Shown: positions 1 to 6,068 of the stretch, piece by piece
Numbering within the stretch: the stretch's first letter is position 1
Layout: the number at the start of each line of letters is the position of its first letter
DNA from: Oscillospiraceae bacterium
GTDB lineage: Bacteria > Bacillota > Clostridia > Oscillospirales > Ruminococcaceae
NCBI GenBank assembly: GCA_014858325.1
Contig: RKCM01000032.1
Location: 1-8,414, forward strand
Direction of reading: 5' to 3'
Length of the DNA: 8,414 bases
Notes under the pieces: model-generated
Databases searched by the model: none
The model's input: the letters and a program-made list of their open reading frames with translations, nothing else
What the model was told of the DNA's origin: nothing
Made by a program: the position numbers and the translations under genes

Positions 1-149
1 CCTCGCCAATCGATGACGCCGCCTGCTGCGCCGTCTGGCTCCATGGGGCCGCCGCCGACCGTGCCGCCGCCCTGCGGGGCGAAGCCGGGATGCTGCCCCA
101 CGACCTCTTTGCCCCGCTGGGCCAGCTCTTTGCGGAGAATCGGCGCTGA
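1..149 (+). CDS. nnrD: C-terminal end of NAD(P)H-hydrate dehydratase (YjeF/NnrD-type), partial
   Basis: This is the last 48 codons (reading from base 3) of a gene that begins before the window, ending in TGA at 147-149. The segment AVWLHGAAADRAAALRGEAG followed by MLPHDLFAPLGQLF matches the end of the C-terminal carbohydrate-kinase-like domain of YjeF/NnrD proteins, where an LHG-x-A-x-D motif and a (G)(M/L)LxxDL motif precede a short helix. The family dehydrates the S form of damaged NAD(P)HX, with ADP or ATP hydrolysis, to regenerate NAD(P)H in the cytoplasm. In many Firmicutes it is fused to an N-terminal NAD(P)HX epimerase, so the full protein may be bifunctional; that part lies outside the window. 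The next gene, a sirtuin, is co-directional after an 87-bp gap containing its own promoter. The family call rests on a short C-terminal motif only. Confidence 0.75.
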   Translation, partial: SPIDDAACCAVWLHGAAADRAAALRGEAGMLPHDLFAPLGQLFAENRR

Positions 150-186
150 AAGACGCAAAACGAACGCTTCTTTTTCCGGGAAATTG

Positions 187-195
187 TGGTATACT
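187..195 (+). promoter_or_regulatory. Extended -10 promoter for the sirtuin gene
   Basis: TGGTATACT is a TG-n extended -10 element with a -10 hexamer TATACT (190-195), one mismatch from TATAAT. No good -35 is seen; the bases about 17 bp upstream (around 167-172) are CTTCTT, which fits an extended -10 promoter that tolerates a poor -35. Transcription would begin near 202, leaving a leader of about 35 nt that contains the ribosome binding site. The element also argues against a GTG start at 186, which would lie inside the promoter. Confidence 0.6.
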
Positions 196-236
196 GGAAC
201 TGCAAAGACCACAGCCGGGAAAGGGGCGTTTTTATT

Positions 237-959
237 ATGGTCGCAGAACTGGAAAAAATCATCGCGGGCAGCAAACGGATGGTCTTCTTTGGGGGTGCAG
301 GCGTCTCCACCGAGAGCGGCATCCCGGATTTTCGCAGCGTGGATGGGCTGTACCACCAGAAATACGCCTACCCGCCGGAGGAGATCCTGAGCCACACCTT
401 CTGGGAGGAGAACCCCGAGGAGTTTTATCGCTTTTACCGGGACAAGCTCATTGTAAAAGGGGCAAAGCCCAACGCTGCCCACATCCGGCTGGCCAAGCTG
501 GAAAAAGAGGGCAAGCTTTCGGCCATCGTCACCCAGAACATCGACGGCCTGCATCAGGCGGCGGGCTCAAAGAAGGTCTTTGAGCTCCACGGCAGCACCC
601 TGCGCAACTATTGCGTCAAGTGCGGCGCATTTTACGATGTGGACTTCATCGCAAACAGCACCGGCGTGCCCCGCTGCCCCAAGTGCGGCGGCATCGTCAA
701 GCCGGACGTGGTGCTCTACGAGGAGGGGCTGGATGAGGACGTGCTGTCCGGGGCCGTGCAGGCCATCCGGCAGGCAGACACCCTCATCATCGGCGGCACC
801 AGCCTGGTGGTCTACCCGGCGGCGGGCCTCATCCGCTATTTCCGGGGCGACCATCTCGTGGTCATCAACATGCAGCCCACCGGGGCCGACGCCCAGGCGG
901 ACCTGTGCATCGCCAAGCCCATCGGGCAGGTACTCCGTGAAGATGTGATTGTTGAATAA
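237..959 (+). CDS. NAD-dependent protein deacylase, SIR2 family (sirtuin, CobB-like)
   Basis: A complete 240-residue single-domain sirtuin, the usual size of bacterial enzymes. Sirtuins remove acetyl or other acyl groups from lysines using NAD+, giving nicotinamide and O-acyl-ADP-ribose, in the cytoplasm. Visible motifs are the NAD-binding GAGVSTESGIPDFR (20-33), TQNID (99-103), the catalytic His118 in FELHGS, a four-cysteine zinc module (Cys126/Cys129 and Cys147/Cys150), the substrate-cleft segment KPDVVLYEE (155-163), the GTSLVVYPA loop (187-195) and the late NAD-contacting INMQPT (210-215). No signal peptide or membrane segment is visible. ATG 237 is chosen because GGGAAAGGGG (217-226) precedes it by 10 nt and the promoter at 187-195 excludes the in-frame GTG at 186. 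The motifs resemble class U or class III-like bacterial CobB enzymes; acyl preference cannot be read from the sequence. The gene follows an NAD(P)HX-repair gene and ends in a hairpin terminator shared with a palindromic repeat. Confidence 0.95.
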   Translation: MVAELEKIIAGSKRMVFFGGAGVSTESGIPDFRSVDGLYHQKYAYPPEEILSHTFWEENPEEFYRFYRDKLIVKGAKPNAAHIRLAKLEKEGKLSAIVTQNIDGLHQAAGSKKVFELHGSTLRNYCVKCGAFYDVDFIANSTGVPRCPKCGGIVKPDVVLYEEGLDEDVLSGAVQAIRQADTLIIGGTSLVVYPAAGLIRYFRGDHLVVINMQPTGADAQADLCIAKPIGQVLREDVIVE

Positions 960-987
960 ACCCTCTCAGTCATCGCTGCGCGATGCC

Positions 988-1012
988 AGCTCCCCCGAAA
1001 GGGGGAGCTTTT
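988..1012 (+). terminator. Rho-independent terminator of the sirtuin gene
   Basis: A perfect 9-bp stem, AGCTCCCCC (988-996) and GGGGGAGCT (1001-1009), with a GAAA loop (997-1000), runs into a T4 tract (1009-1012). It lies about 30 bp after the sirtuin stop codon. The T-tract is short but the stem is very strong. The hairpin is also the distal half of the palindromic repeat unit at 959-1012. Confidence 0.7.
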
Positions 1013-1030
1013 CGCATTTTTAAGGCAGAT

Positions 1031-1056
1031 AAAAAAGCTCTCCCTTCGGGAGAGCT
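1031..1056 (-). terminator. Rho-independent terminator of the wall-hydrolase operon
   Basis: On the minus strand, AGCTCTCCC, a 3-nt loop and GGGAGAGCT (bases 1056 to 1036) form a perfect 9-bp stem followed by a run of six T (complement of A1031-A1036). It lies 30 bp beyond the stop codon of the M15 peptidase gene and would end that operon. It is the distal half of the second, inverted copy of the palindromic repeat. Confidence 0.8.
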
Positions 1057-1085
1057 GGCGCGATAGCGCCTGAGAGGGTTCTGAA

Positions 1086-1778
1086 TCAGTCGATGGTCGT
1101 CCTGGTCCGGCCGACGCCCAGCACGGCGGTGGTGATCTTCTTCCAGCTGTCGCAGCCGCACACGCCGTCCACCCGGAGGCTGGTGCGCCGTTGGTAGCCC
1201 TTCAGCGCCTGCTCCGTTTTTACGCCAAACACCCCGTCGATGCGTTGGCCGGTCTGGTAGCCCAGGGTGGAGAGGGCGTCCTGCAAGATCATGACATAGC
1301 AGCCCCGGCTGCCCCGCCGCAGGGTGGGGTAGCCCGCCGTGGTGCCCCTGCAGGCGGGGGTGCCGTAGCGGCGGTCAAAGTGCACCCAGGTGGGCGTCTG
1401 GGAAAGCGGCTCCACATAGCCCCACGCCCCGCTGGAACGGGCCGCGTTGTAAATGGCTCTCCGCTCGCTCTGGGAGAGGGTCTGCCCCACATCAAGGGAG
1501 ACGCCCGCATAGTGCTGGCTGCGGGTGCCGTGGCCGCCCTCCCAGATGCGGCGGAAGGCGTACCCCACCGGGATGCCCTTGCCGTATTTGCGGCGGGTCA
1601 GGTTCCACGCCTCCATGGCCGCGATGGTGGTCCACAGCACCGGGCTCTGGGAGCGGCCCCGGAACTCCCGCAGCCGCAGGGTGGTGCCGGTGCTGTAGGG
1701 CATGGGGTCGTTTTCGCTCAAATTGGAATAGGTGTATACTTTGTTTTCATAGGCGTCGTAAACAAGCAGCCTTGCCAT
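1086..1778 (-). CDS. M15-type D-Ala-D-Ala carboxypeptidase-like peptidase with C-terminal peptidoglycan-binding domain
   Basis: A 230-residue predicted zinc peptidase acting on peptidoglycan stem peptides. The catalytic region (about 65-140) carries the M15 signature SQHYAGVSLDVG, with His89 and Asp96 as likely zinc ligands, and WVHFD with His133 as the third; Glu123 in YVEP is a candidate catalytic acid. Residues 149-219 form one PG_binding_1 domain (YPTLRRGSRG, then IDGVFG at 180-185, then VDGVCGCDSW). Residues 1-60 are not assigned to a domain. No signal peptide or membrane segment is visible, which is odd for a wall enzyme. The start is ATG 1778: AAGGAG lies 8 nt upstream, inside the last codons of the preceding gene, whose TGA ends only 5 nt before this ATG, so translation is probably coupled. 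The first 142 residues have no cysteine, but the wall-binding domain has four (143, 160, 207, 209). The substrate (D-Ala-D-Ala carboxypeptidase or endopeptidase) is inferred from the family. Confidence 0.85.
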   Translation of the reverse strand: MARLLVYDAYENKVYTYSNLSENDPMPYSTGTTLRLREFRGRSQSPVLWTTIAAMEAWNLTRRKYGKGIPVGYAFRRIWEGGHGTRSQHYAGVSLDVGQTLSQSERRAIYNAARSSGAWGYVEPLSQTPTWVHFDRRYGTPACRGTTAGYPTLRRGSRGCYVMILQDALSTLGYQTGQRIDGVFGVKTEQALKGYQRRTSLRVDGVCGCDSWKKITTAVLGVGRTRTTID

Positions 1779-1783
1779 GATGC

Positions 1784-4384
1784 TCACTCCTTCGCTTCGC
1801 AGTTGCAGCTCTGGGCGCGCAGTGCCGCCCAGGTGGCGCGGCACACCGTGCCCGTGGGTTCCAGCCCGGCCCGGGTCTGGGCCGCTTTCACCGCCGTGGT
1901 CTCTTCGGCCCCAAAGAGGGCGTTCTCCGTCACATAGTCCTCCTTACAGTGGAGGCTGGCCCGCCCGTTGATCCACTGCTCGATCTGGGCCACGTCCGGC
2001 CCGGCGCTGCCTGCGCGCATGGCCCAGCCCGGGTAGGCAAGGGGCTGCCCGCTGTCCCGGTCGGGGTTGGGGGAAAAGGCCGCCAGCTGCAAACTCAGGG
2101 CCTCCGCTGCCGTCCAGGTCTCGGCGTCTGCCACGCCGGTGGCGGGCAGCTCCAGCAGCGCCTGTACGCTGCGGGTGGCATTGGCCGTTTCTTCCGTGTA
2201 AACGGAGGAGAGGGGCGGGTTCTCCACGCTGTCATAATAATAGGCGATGCGCCGCAGCAGGATCGTGTAGTAGAGCACCGCGCTGCCGTCGGTCCCCGGT
2301 GTCAGAGGCGTGCCGGGGTAGGGCAGACGCTTCAGCGTAACCACCGGCCCAGATGACCGAAAGGCCGAGGCCTTGCCGTAGAGCGAGGACCAGGTGGTGC
2401 GTCCCACCACGCCGTCCACGGTCAGCCCCGCAAACCGCTGGTAGGCCCGCACGGCGGCCTCTGTCGCCGCGCCGAAGCTGCCGTCGATGGAGACGGCGGG
2501 GATGCTGGGCTCGTAAGCGCTCATCAGGTACAGGTAGAACTGCAGCTCCCGCACCGCCGTGCCGGTGCTGCCCCGCCGCAGCAGGCCCGGGTATTCGCCG
2601 GGCCGCAGGCTGGCAGAAAGCAGCTTGTTGGCGATGTCGTTGTAGACCTCGTAGAGCTTTTGCCAGGTGGTGCGGCCCACCACACCGTCGCTGGTCAGAC
2701 CAAAATAGCTCTGGAAGCGCTTCACCGCCGCCGCCGTGGCCGCGCCGAACACGCCGTCCACCGTCACGCTGCGCAGGCTGGCGTACAGCGTCCGGGCGAT
2801 CTTGAGCCAGAACTGGACGAGCCGCACGCTCTGCCCGCGGGAGCCCTGCCGCAGCGGGGTGCCGGGGTAGGCATTGGGGGTGCCGTTGTCGGACTGGATG
2901 CTGCGGAACTCATTGTAGAGCGTCGTCCAGGTGGCGCGTCCCACCACACCGTCTGCCGTGAGCCCCTCCCGCCGCTGGAACGCCTGCACGGCAGCAGCGG
3001 TGCGGCTGCCGAATACGCCGTCCACCGCGGTGGATGGAATGCTGGCGTCGTATTGGGCCAGCGTATTCAGCCAGAACTGCAGCTGCTCCACGGCGCTGCC
3101 TGTGGAGCCCTGCCGCAGGGTGGTGCCGCCCCAGCTGCCGTCCGAGAGGGTGCCGCTGGAGGTCTCGCCCTCGCTGGTCAGCTCAGCCAGATCCTTCACG
3201 GAGACGTAGATATAGCTGATCTTGTACCAGGTCTGCCGCCCCACCACGCCGTCGGCCGTGAGGCTGAACTGTTTTTGAAACCGCTTTACCGTATCCGCCA
3301 TCCGTGCCCCGAAAATGCCGTCCACCGTCAACTTCCCCAGGAAGGGGTAGTCTTTGGCGATGCGGTTGAGCTGCCGCTGCAGGGTGAAGACGGCGCTGCC
3401 CCGGTCGCCCTGCTGCAGCGGGCTGCCCGGGTAGCTCTGGGGGATAGACTGGATGCTGTTGGTGCGGACGATCTCAATGTTTTGGCCGTAGTAGTATTTC
3501 AAAATGCTGAGGGCGCTGCGGCCCTGATTGGCCAGCGTCACGGTGCCCCACTGCTTCAGCCCCGGGCAGGTGACGGACTTGCCGTCGCAGTATTCGGCGT
3601 AGTAGGGGTTCACTGTGCCCGTTTTGCGGATATAGGTGTTGAAGATGTCGTCCGTCAGCTTTACCATCACCTGGAACACCGTCCGCCCGTGGACGTAGTA
3701 TTGATCGTAGCTGGTGGAGTTGGTGATGTTGAAAGAATACCCCTTGCTGGGGTACCACTCGGTGTAAATGCGGTTGAGCGCCAGCGAGATCTGGCAGTGG
3801 ATGTTGGCCCGCAGGGCCTGCTCCGGCCAGGTCGGATACACCTCGCTGGAGGCCACGTTGGCGATATAATCCCGGAAAGACACCGTCACGTTCCGGGCGC
3901 TGGCGGCGGGCCTGCCGAGGTGGACGGTGATGTTTTTGGGGATGACCACCCGGCTCAGCACCCGGGGCTCGCAGTTCGCCGTGGGGGAAGGGCCGCTGCC
4001 GCCGCTGCCCGCAAAGAGGGCGTGGGTGGGGATGACGATGGGCTCCGAGGGGATGTCCCGGTTCTCCTCCGTGTCGGGGATCATCTCGGGCCGGGCCAGC
4101 GTCACCTGCCCGGGAAAAACCTGCACCCCCTGAATGCGGACGGTGCGGTAGCCGGGCCTGGCGGCGGTGAGGTCGCATAACGCATAGGGGCGGGTGGTGG
4201 TATTGGTTTCGTCCAGCGAGAGGGCGCAGGCAGGGGTAGTGAGGGTGATATCTGCCGCATTGCCCTCGGCGTCGGTGGTGCAGGTGTGGGTAAAGCCGTT
4301 GCCGGACACGGTGACGACCACCCCCTCCACCGGGGCGGACTGCCGGGCGGCGAAGGCCTGGATGCGCAGGATGCCAGTAGCCAT
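1784..4384 (-). CDS. SleC/SpoIID-like peptidoglycan lytic protein with six peptidoglycan-binding repeats
   Basis: An 866-residue protein resembling clostridial SleC-type cortex-lytic enzymes. Order: an N-terminal beta-sandwich-like domain (about 1-100, as at the start of SleC), a linker, a SpoIID/LytB-like domain (about 148-310) and six PG_binding_1 repeats (318-394, 418-493, 506-581, 598-671, 688-767, 783-857). The lytic domain contains SFRDYIANVASSEVYPTWP followed by QALRANIHCQISLALNR, matching the SpoIID pattern in which the Glu (here Glu181) is catalytic; CDGKSVTCPGLKQWG and ILKYYYG also fit. The known family activity is lytic transglycosylase cleavage of glycan strands. SleC enzymes I know of are near 440 residues, so this tail is much longer. 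Repeats 1-4 keep DGxFG and DGVVGRxTW; repeats 5 and 6 are degenerate. No signal peptide is seen. ATG 4384 has AAGGAG 8 nt upstream. A possible weak -10, TATGCT (4425-4420), lies upstream, after the proS terminator. The M15 gene follows 5 nt downstream. Whether it acts on spore cortex or vegetative wall is not known. Confidence 0.88.
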   Translation of the reverse strand: MATGILRIQAFAARQSAPVEGVVVTVSGNGFTHTCTTDAEGNAADITLTTPACALSLDETNTTTRPYALCDLTAARPGYRTVRIQGVQVFPGQVTLARPEMIPDTEENRDIPSEPIVIPTHALFAGSGGSGPSPTANCEPRVLSRVVIPKNITVHLGRPAASARNVTVSFRDYIANVASSEVYPTWPEQALRANIHCQISLALNRIYTEWYPSKGYSFNITNSTSYDQYYVHGRTVFQVMVKLTDDIFNTYIRKTGTVNPYYAEYCDGKSVTCPGLKQWGTVTLANQGRSALSILKYYYGQNIEIVRTNSIQSIPQSYPGSPLQQGDRGSAVFTLQRQLNRIAKDYPFLGKLTVDGIFGARMADTVKRFQKQFSLTADGVVGRQTWYKISYIYVSVKDLAELTSEGETSSGTLSDGSWGGTTLRQGSTGSAVEQLQFWLNTLAQYDASIPSTAVDGVFGSRTAAAVQAFQRREGLTADGVVGRATWTTLYNEFRSIQSDNGTPNAYPGTPLRQGSRGQSVRLVQFWLKIARTLYASLRSVTVDGVFGAATAAAVKRFQSYFGLTSDGVVGRTTWQKLYEVYNDIANKLLSASLRPGEYPGLLRRGSTGTAVRELQFYLYLMSAYEPSIPAVSIDGSFGAATEAAVRAYQRFAGLTVDGVVGRTTWSSLYGKASAFRSSGPVVTLKRLPYPGTPLTPGTDGSAVLYYTILLRRIAYYYDSVENPPLSSVYTEETANATRSVQALLELPATGVADAETWTAAEALSLQLAAFSPNPDRDSGQPLAYPGWAMRAGSAGPDVAQIEQWINGRASLHCKEDYVTENALFGAEETTAVKAAQTRAGLEPTGTVCRATWAALRAQSCNCEAKE
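1814..3433 (-). repeat. Six tandem PG_binding_1 coding repeats
   Basis: Each unit encodes about 75 residues, with linkers of variable length, at roughly 3203-3433, 2906-3133, 2642-2869, 2372-2593, 2084-2323 and 1814-2038 (repeats 1 to 6 in reading order). Units typically open with YPG-x-P-L-x-x-G-x-x-G, contain DGxFG in the middle and end in DGVVGRxTW. Units 1-4 are well conserved in protein and share short DNA stretches around the DGVVGR segment. Unit 5 has lost DGxFG and reads GVADAETW; unit 6 reads GTVCRATW. The gradient suggests older or relaxed units at the C-terminus, or divergence for another ligand. Confidence 0.85.
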
Positions 4385-4451
4385 AACAAGATCTCCTTTG
4401 CAGAAAGTTCGTTCGGCTCAGCATATTCGGTTTTGCGGCAGCGTGACACAC

Positions 4452-4482
4452 AAAAAAGGCAGCCCCCTTGCGGGAGGCTGCC
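4452..4482 (-). terminator. Rho-independent terminator of proS
   Basis: On the minus strand GGCAGCC (4482-4476) pairs with GGCTGCC (4464-4458); after one mismatch two more G-C pairs extend the stem, and a run of six T follows (complement of A4452-A4457). It begins about 25 bp after the proS stop and separates proS from the wall-hydrolase genes. Confidence 0.85.
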
Positions 4483-4507
4483 AACGCATCCTTGCTTCAA
4501 AAATAAT

Positions 4508-5947
4508 TTAGTAAGCCACGCCCCAGTACACCATGGTCTTGGCGGGCTTGCCGCAGCAGGGGCACACATCGCTCAGGTGCTCCTGCTCGAAGGGCATGCA
4601 GCGGCTGGAGAGGCCGGCTTCTTCCTTCATCTTCATCTCGCAGGCCAGATCGCCGCACCACATGGTCTTGATGTAGCCGGTATTGGCCTTGGCCAGCTCC
4701 TTCACCTCGTCCATGGTGGTGGCGGGCCAGGTGCGCTTCTCGCGGTTGGCGAGGGCGCGCTCGTACAGGTCCTTGCGCAGGGCCTCCAGCTGGGCCGGGA
4801 TGGCGGTCTCCAGCTCGTCGAGGGAGACGAAGACCTTCTCGCGGGTGTCACGGCGGACGAGGACGCACTGGTTCTTCTCCAGGTCTTTGGGGCCGATCTC
4901 CAGGCGCAGGGGCACGCCTTTCATCTCCCACTGGGAGAACTTCCAGCCCGGGGCGTTGTCGCTGTCGTCCAGCTTCACGCGGGCATATTTGCTGATCTGC
5001 TGGGCCAGCTCGGCAGCCTTCTCGCTGACGCCGGGCTTGTGGGCGGCGATGGGCACCACCACCACCTGGATGGGGGCTACGGCAGGGGGCAGGATGAGGC
5101 CGTCGTCGTCGCCGTGGGTCATGATGATGGCACCCACCAGACGGGTGGAAACGCCCCAGCTGGTCTGGTAGGGGTGGTGCAGCTGGTTGTCGCGGCCGGT
5201 GAAGGTCACGTCGTAAGCCTTGCTGAACTTATCGCCAAAGTAATGGCTGGTGCCGCTCTGCAGGGCCTTGCCGTCCTTCATCATCGCCTCGATGGTGTAG
5301 GTAGCCTCAGCGCCTGCAAACTTCTCCTTATCGGTTTTGCGGCCCTTGACAACGGGGATGGCCAGGTCCTGCTCGCAGACGTCTGCGTAGCAGTTCAGCT
5401 GCTGCTGGGTCTCGGCCTCGGCCTCTGCGGCGGTCTCGTGGATGGTGTGGCCCTCCTGCCACCAGAACTCGCGGCTGCGCAGGAAGGGCCGGGTGGTCTT
5501 CTCCCAGCGGACGACGCTGCACCACTGGTTGTACTTCATGGGCAGCTCGCGGTAGCTGTGCAGCACGCGGGACCAGTGGTCGCAGAACATGGTCTCGCTG
5601 GTGGGGCGGACGGCCAGACGCTCTTCCAGCTTGTCCGAGCCGCCCATCGTGACCCACGCCACCTCCGGCGCGAAGCCATTGACCAGCTCGCCTTCTTTTT
5701 GCAGCAGGCTCTCAGGGATCAGCACGGGCATGGCCACGTTCTCATGGCCGGTGGCCTTGAAGCGGGCGTCCATATCCTTCTGGATCAGCTCCCAGATGGC
5801 CTGGCCATAGGGGCGCAGGATGATGAAGCCCTTCACGCTGGAGTACTCCACCAGCTCTGCCTTCACGCAGATGTCGGTGTACCACTGGGCGAAGTTCTCC
5901 TCCTGGCTGGTGATCGCCTGTACGAGCTTTTTGTTGTCTTTTGCCAT
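4508..5947 (-). CDS. proS: Prolyl-tRNA synthetase, archaeal/eukaryotic-type (short form without inserted editing domain)
   Basis: A complete 479-residue class II aminoacyl-tRNA synthetase that charges tRNA-Pro with proline in the cytoplasm. Class II motif 1 lies around 40-80, the proline-binding loop is RPTSET (114-119), motif 2 runs from RWEK to FWWQEGHT (147-168), and motif 3 is GDDDGLILPPAVAPIQ (279-294), followed by an anticodon-binding domain (about 295-400). The C-terminal domain has likely zinc-site cysteines (431, 436, 462, 465) and the protein ends in tyrosine, as in the archaeal/eukaryotic type. The bacterial form is near 570 residues, with an editing domain between motifs 2 and 3; here that gap is only about 110 residues, so misacylated Ala-tRNA-Pro would have to be cleared by a separate deacylase. 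ATG 5947 is chosen because MAKDNKK begins the conserved protein and GGAGG lies 11 nt upstream; the open frame runs up to an ATG at 6016 but only through a leader hairpin. No T-box signature was recognised upstream. Confidence 0.97.
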   Translation of the reverse strand: MAKDNKKLVQAITSQEENFAQWYTDICVKAELVEYSSVKGFIILRPYGQAIWELIQKDMDARFKATGHENVAMPVLIPESLLQKEGELVNGFAPEVAWVTMGGSDKLEERLAVRPTSETMFCDHWSRVLHSYRELPMKYNQWCSVVRWEKTTRPFLRSREFWWQEGHTIHETAAEAEAETQQQLNCYADVCEQDLAIPVVKGRKTDKEKFAGAEATYTIEAMMKDGKALQSGTSHYFGDKFSKAYDVTFTGRDNQLHHPYQTSWGVSTRLVGAIIMTHGDDDGLILPPAVAPIQVVVVPIAAHKPGVSEKAAELAQQISKYARVKLDDSDNAPGWKFSQWEMKGVPLRLEIGPKDLEKNQCVLVRRDTREKVFVSLDELETAIPAQLEALRKDLYERALANREKRTWPATTMDEVKELAKANTGYIKTMWCGDLACEMKMKEEAGLSSRCMPFEQEHLSDVCPCCGKPAKTMVYWGVAY

Positions 5948-5970
5948 TTTTGTCTTTTCCTCCAAAGGCC

Positions 5971-6008
5971 GTGCGCCAAACGCATTTCGCTTTGCCTGCG
6001 TTCCGCAC
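5971..6008 (-). promoter_or_regulatory. Leader hairpin just upstream of the proS ribosome binding site
   Basis: On the minus strand a two-part stem can form: outer GTGCG (6008-6004) with CGCAC (5975-5971), inner AACGCA (6002-5997) with TGCGTT (5984-5979), with a small internal loop and a 12-nt terminal loop. It ends 8 nt before the GGAGG of proS. No T-tract follows, so it is not a terminator. It could be a translational control or mRNA-stability element, or a genomic palindrome without a role; function is unknown. Confidence 0.4.
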
Positions 6009-6019
6009 GAACCCATATT

Positions 6020-6068
6020 AAAAAGCCCCGCTCATGCTCTGCCGGGTGCAGAGCCGGGATGCGGAGCT
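6020..6068 (-). terminator. Rho-independent terminator of acpP
   Basis: On the minus strand an 8-bp outer stem (AGCTCCGC 6068-6061 with GCGGGGCT 6031-6024, one G-T pair) encloses a 7-bp inner stem (GCTCTGC 6054-6048 with GCAGAGC 6042-6036) and is followed by a run of T ending near 6018. It starts about 20 bp after the acpP stop codon and lies between acpP and proS, so proS probably has its own transcription start or relies on readthrough. Confidence 0.75.

Larger units (their letters stand above)
959..1080. repeat. Two inverted copies of a palindromic intergenic repeat
   Basis: Unit A (959-1012, plus orientation) and unit B (1080-1031, minus orientation) share one plan: AACCCTCTCAG end, a small hairpin, CCAGCT-type strong hairpin, then a T-tract. 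The ends pair perfectly with each other (AACCCTCTCAG 959-969 with CTGAGAGGGTT 1070-1080), so the whole 122-bp segment could fold as one cruciform. The small hairpins differ in sequence but keep pairing: CATCG/CGATG in A, GGCGC/GCGCC in B. I recall similar CCCTCTCAG/GGGGGAGC repeats in Faecalibacterium-like genomes; copy number cannot be judged here. The unit has no coding capacity. It sits exactly between two convergent genes and supplies both terminators. Confidence 0.75.

Noticed and set aside
186..236. Upstream GTG start for the sirtuin, adding 17 residues
   Set aside because: It falls within the extended -10 promoter, lacks a ribosome binding site, and the conserved protein begins near ATG 237.
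1779..1844. Upstream ATG at 1844 for the M15 peptidase, adding 22 residues
   Set aside because: It would overlap the end of the preceding gene by 61 bases; ATG 1778 has AAGGAG at 8 nt, the expected coupling arrangement.
1814..3433. CRISPR-like or transposon repeats
   Set aside because: The periodicity is of about 75-residue coding units in one reading frame with protein-level motifs, so it is a domain array, not non-coding repeats.
2660..4180. Long open frame on the plus strand opposite the SleC-like gene
   Set aside because: Antisense shadow of the repeat-rich gene; no recognisable domain and no ribosome binding site supporting a start.
4385..4451. Sporulation-sigma promoter (sigma-E or sigma-G) for the SleC-like gene
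   Set aside because: GAATATGCT partly resembles a sigma-E -10, but no matching -35 is present at correct spacing, so it cannot be claimed.
5948..6016. Upstream ATG at 6016 for proS, adding 23 residues
   Set aside because: The extension (MGSCGTQAKR...) has no family similarity, runs through a hairpin, and ATG 5947 has the GGAGG site.
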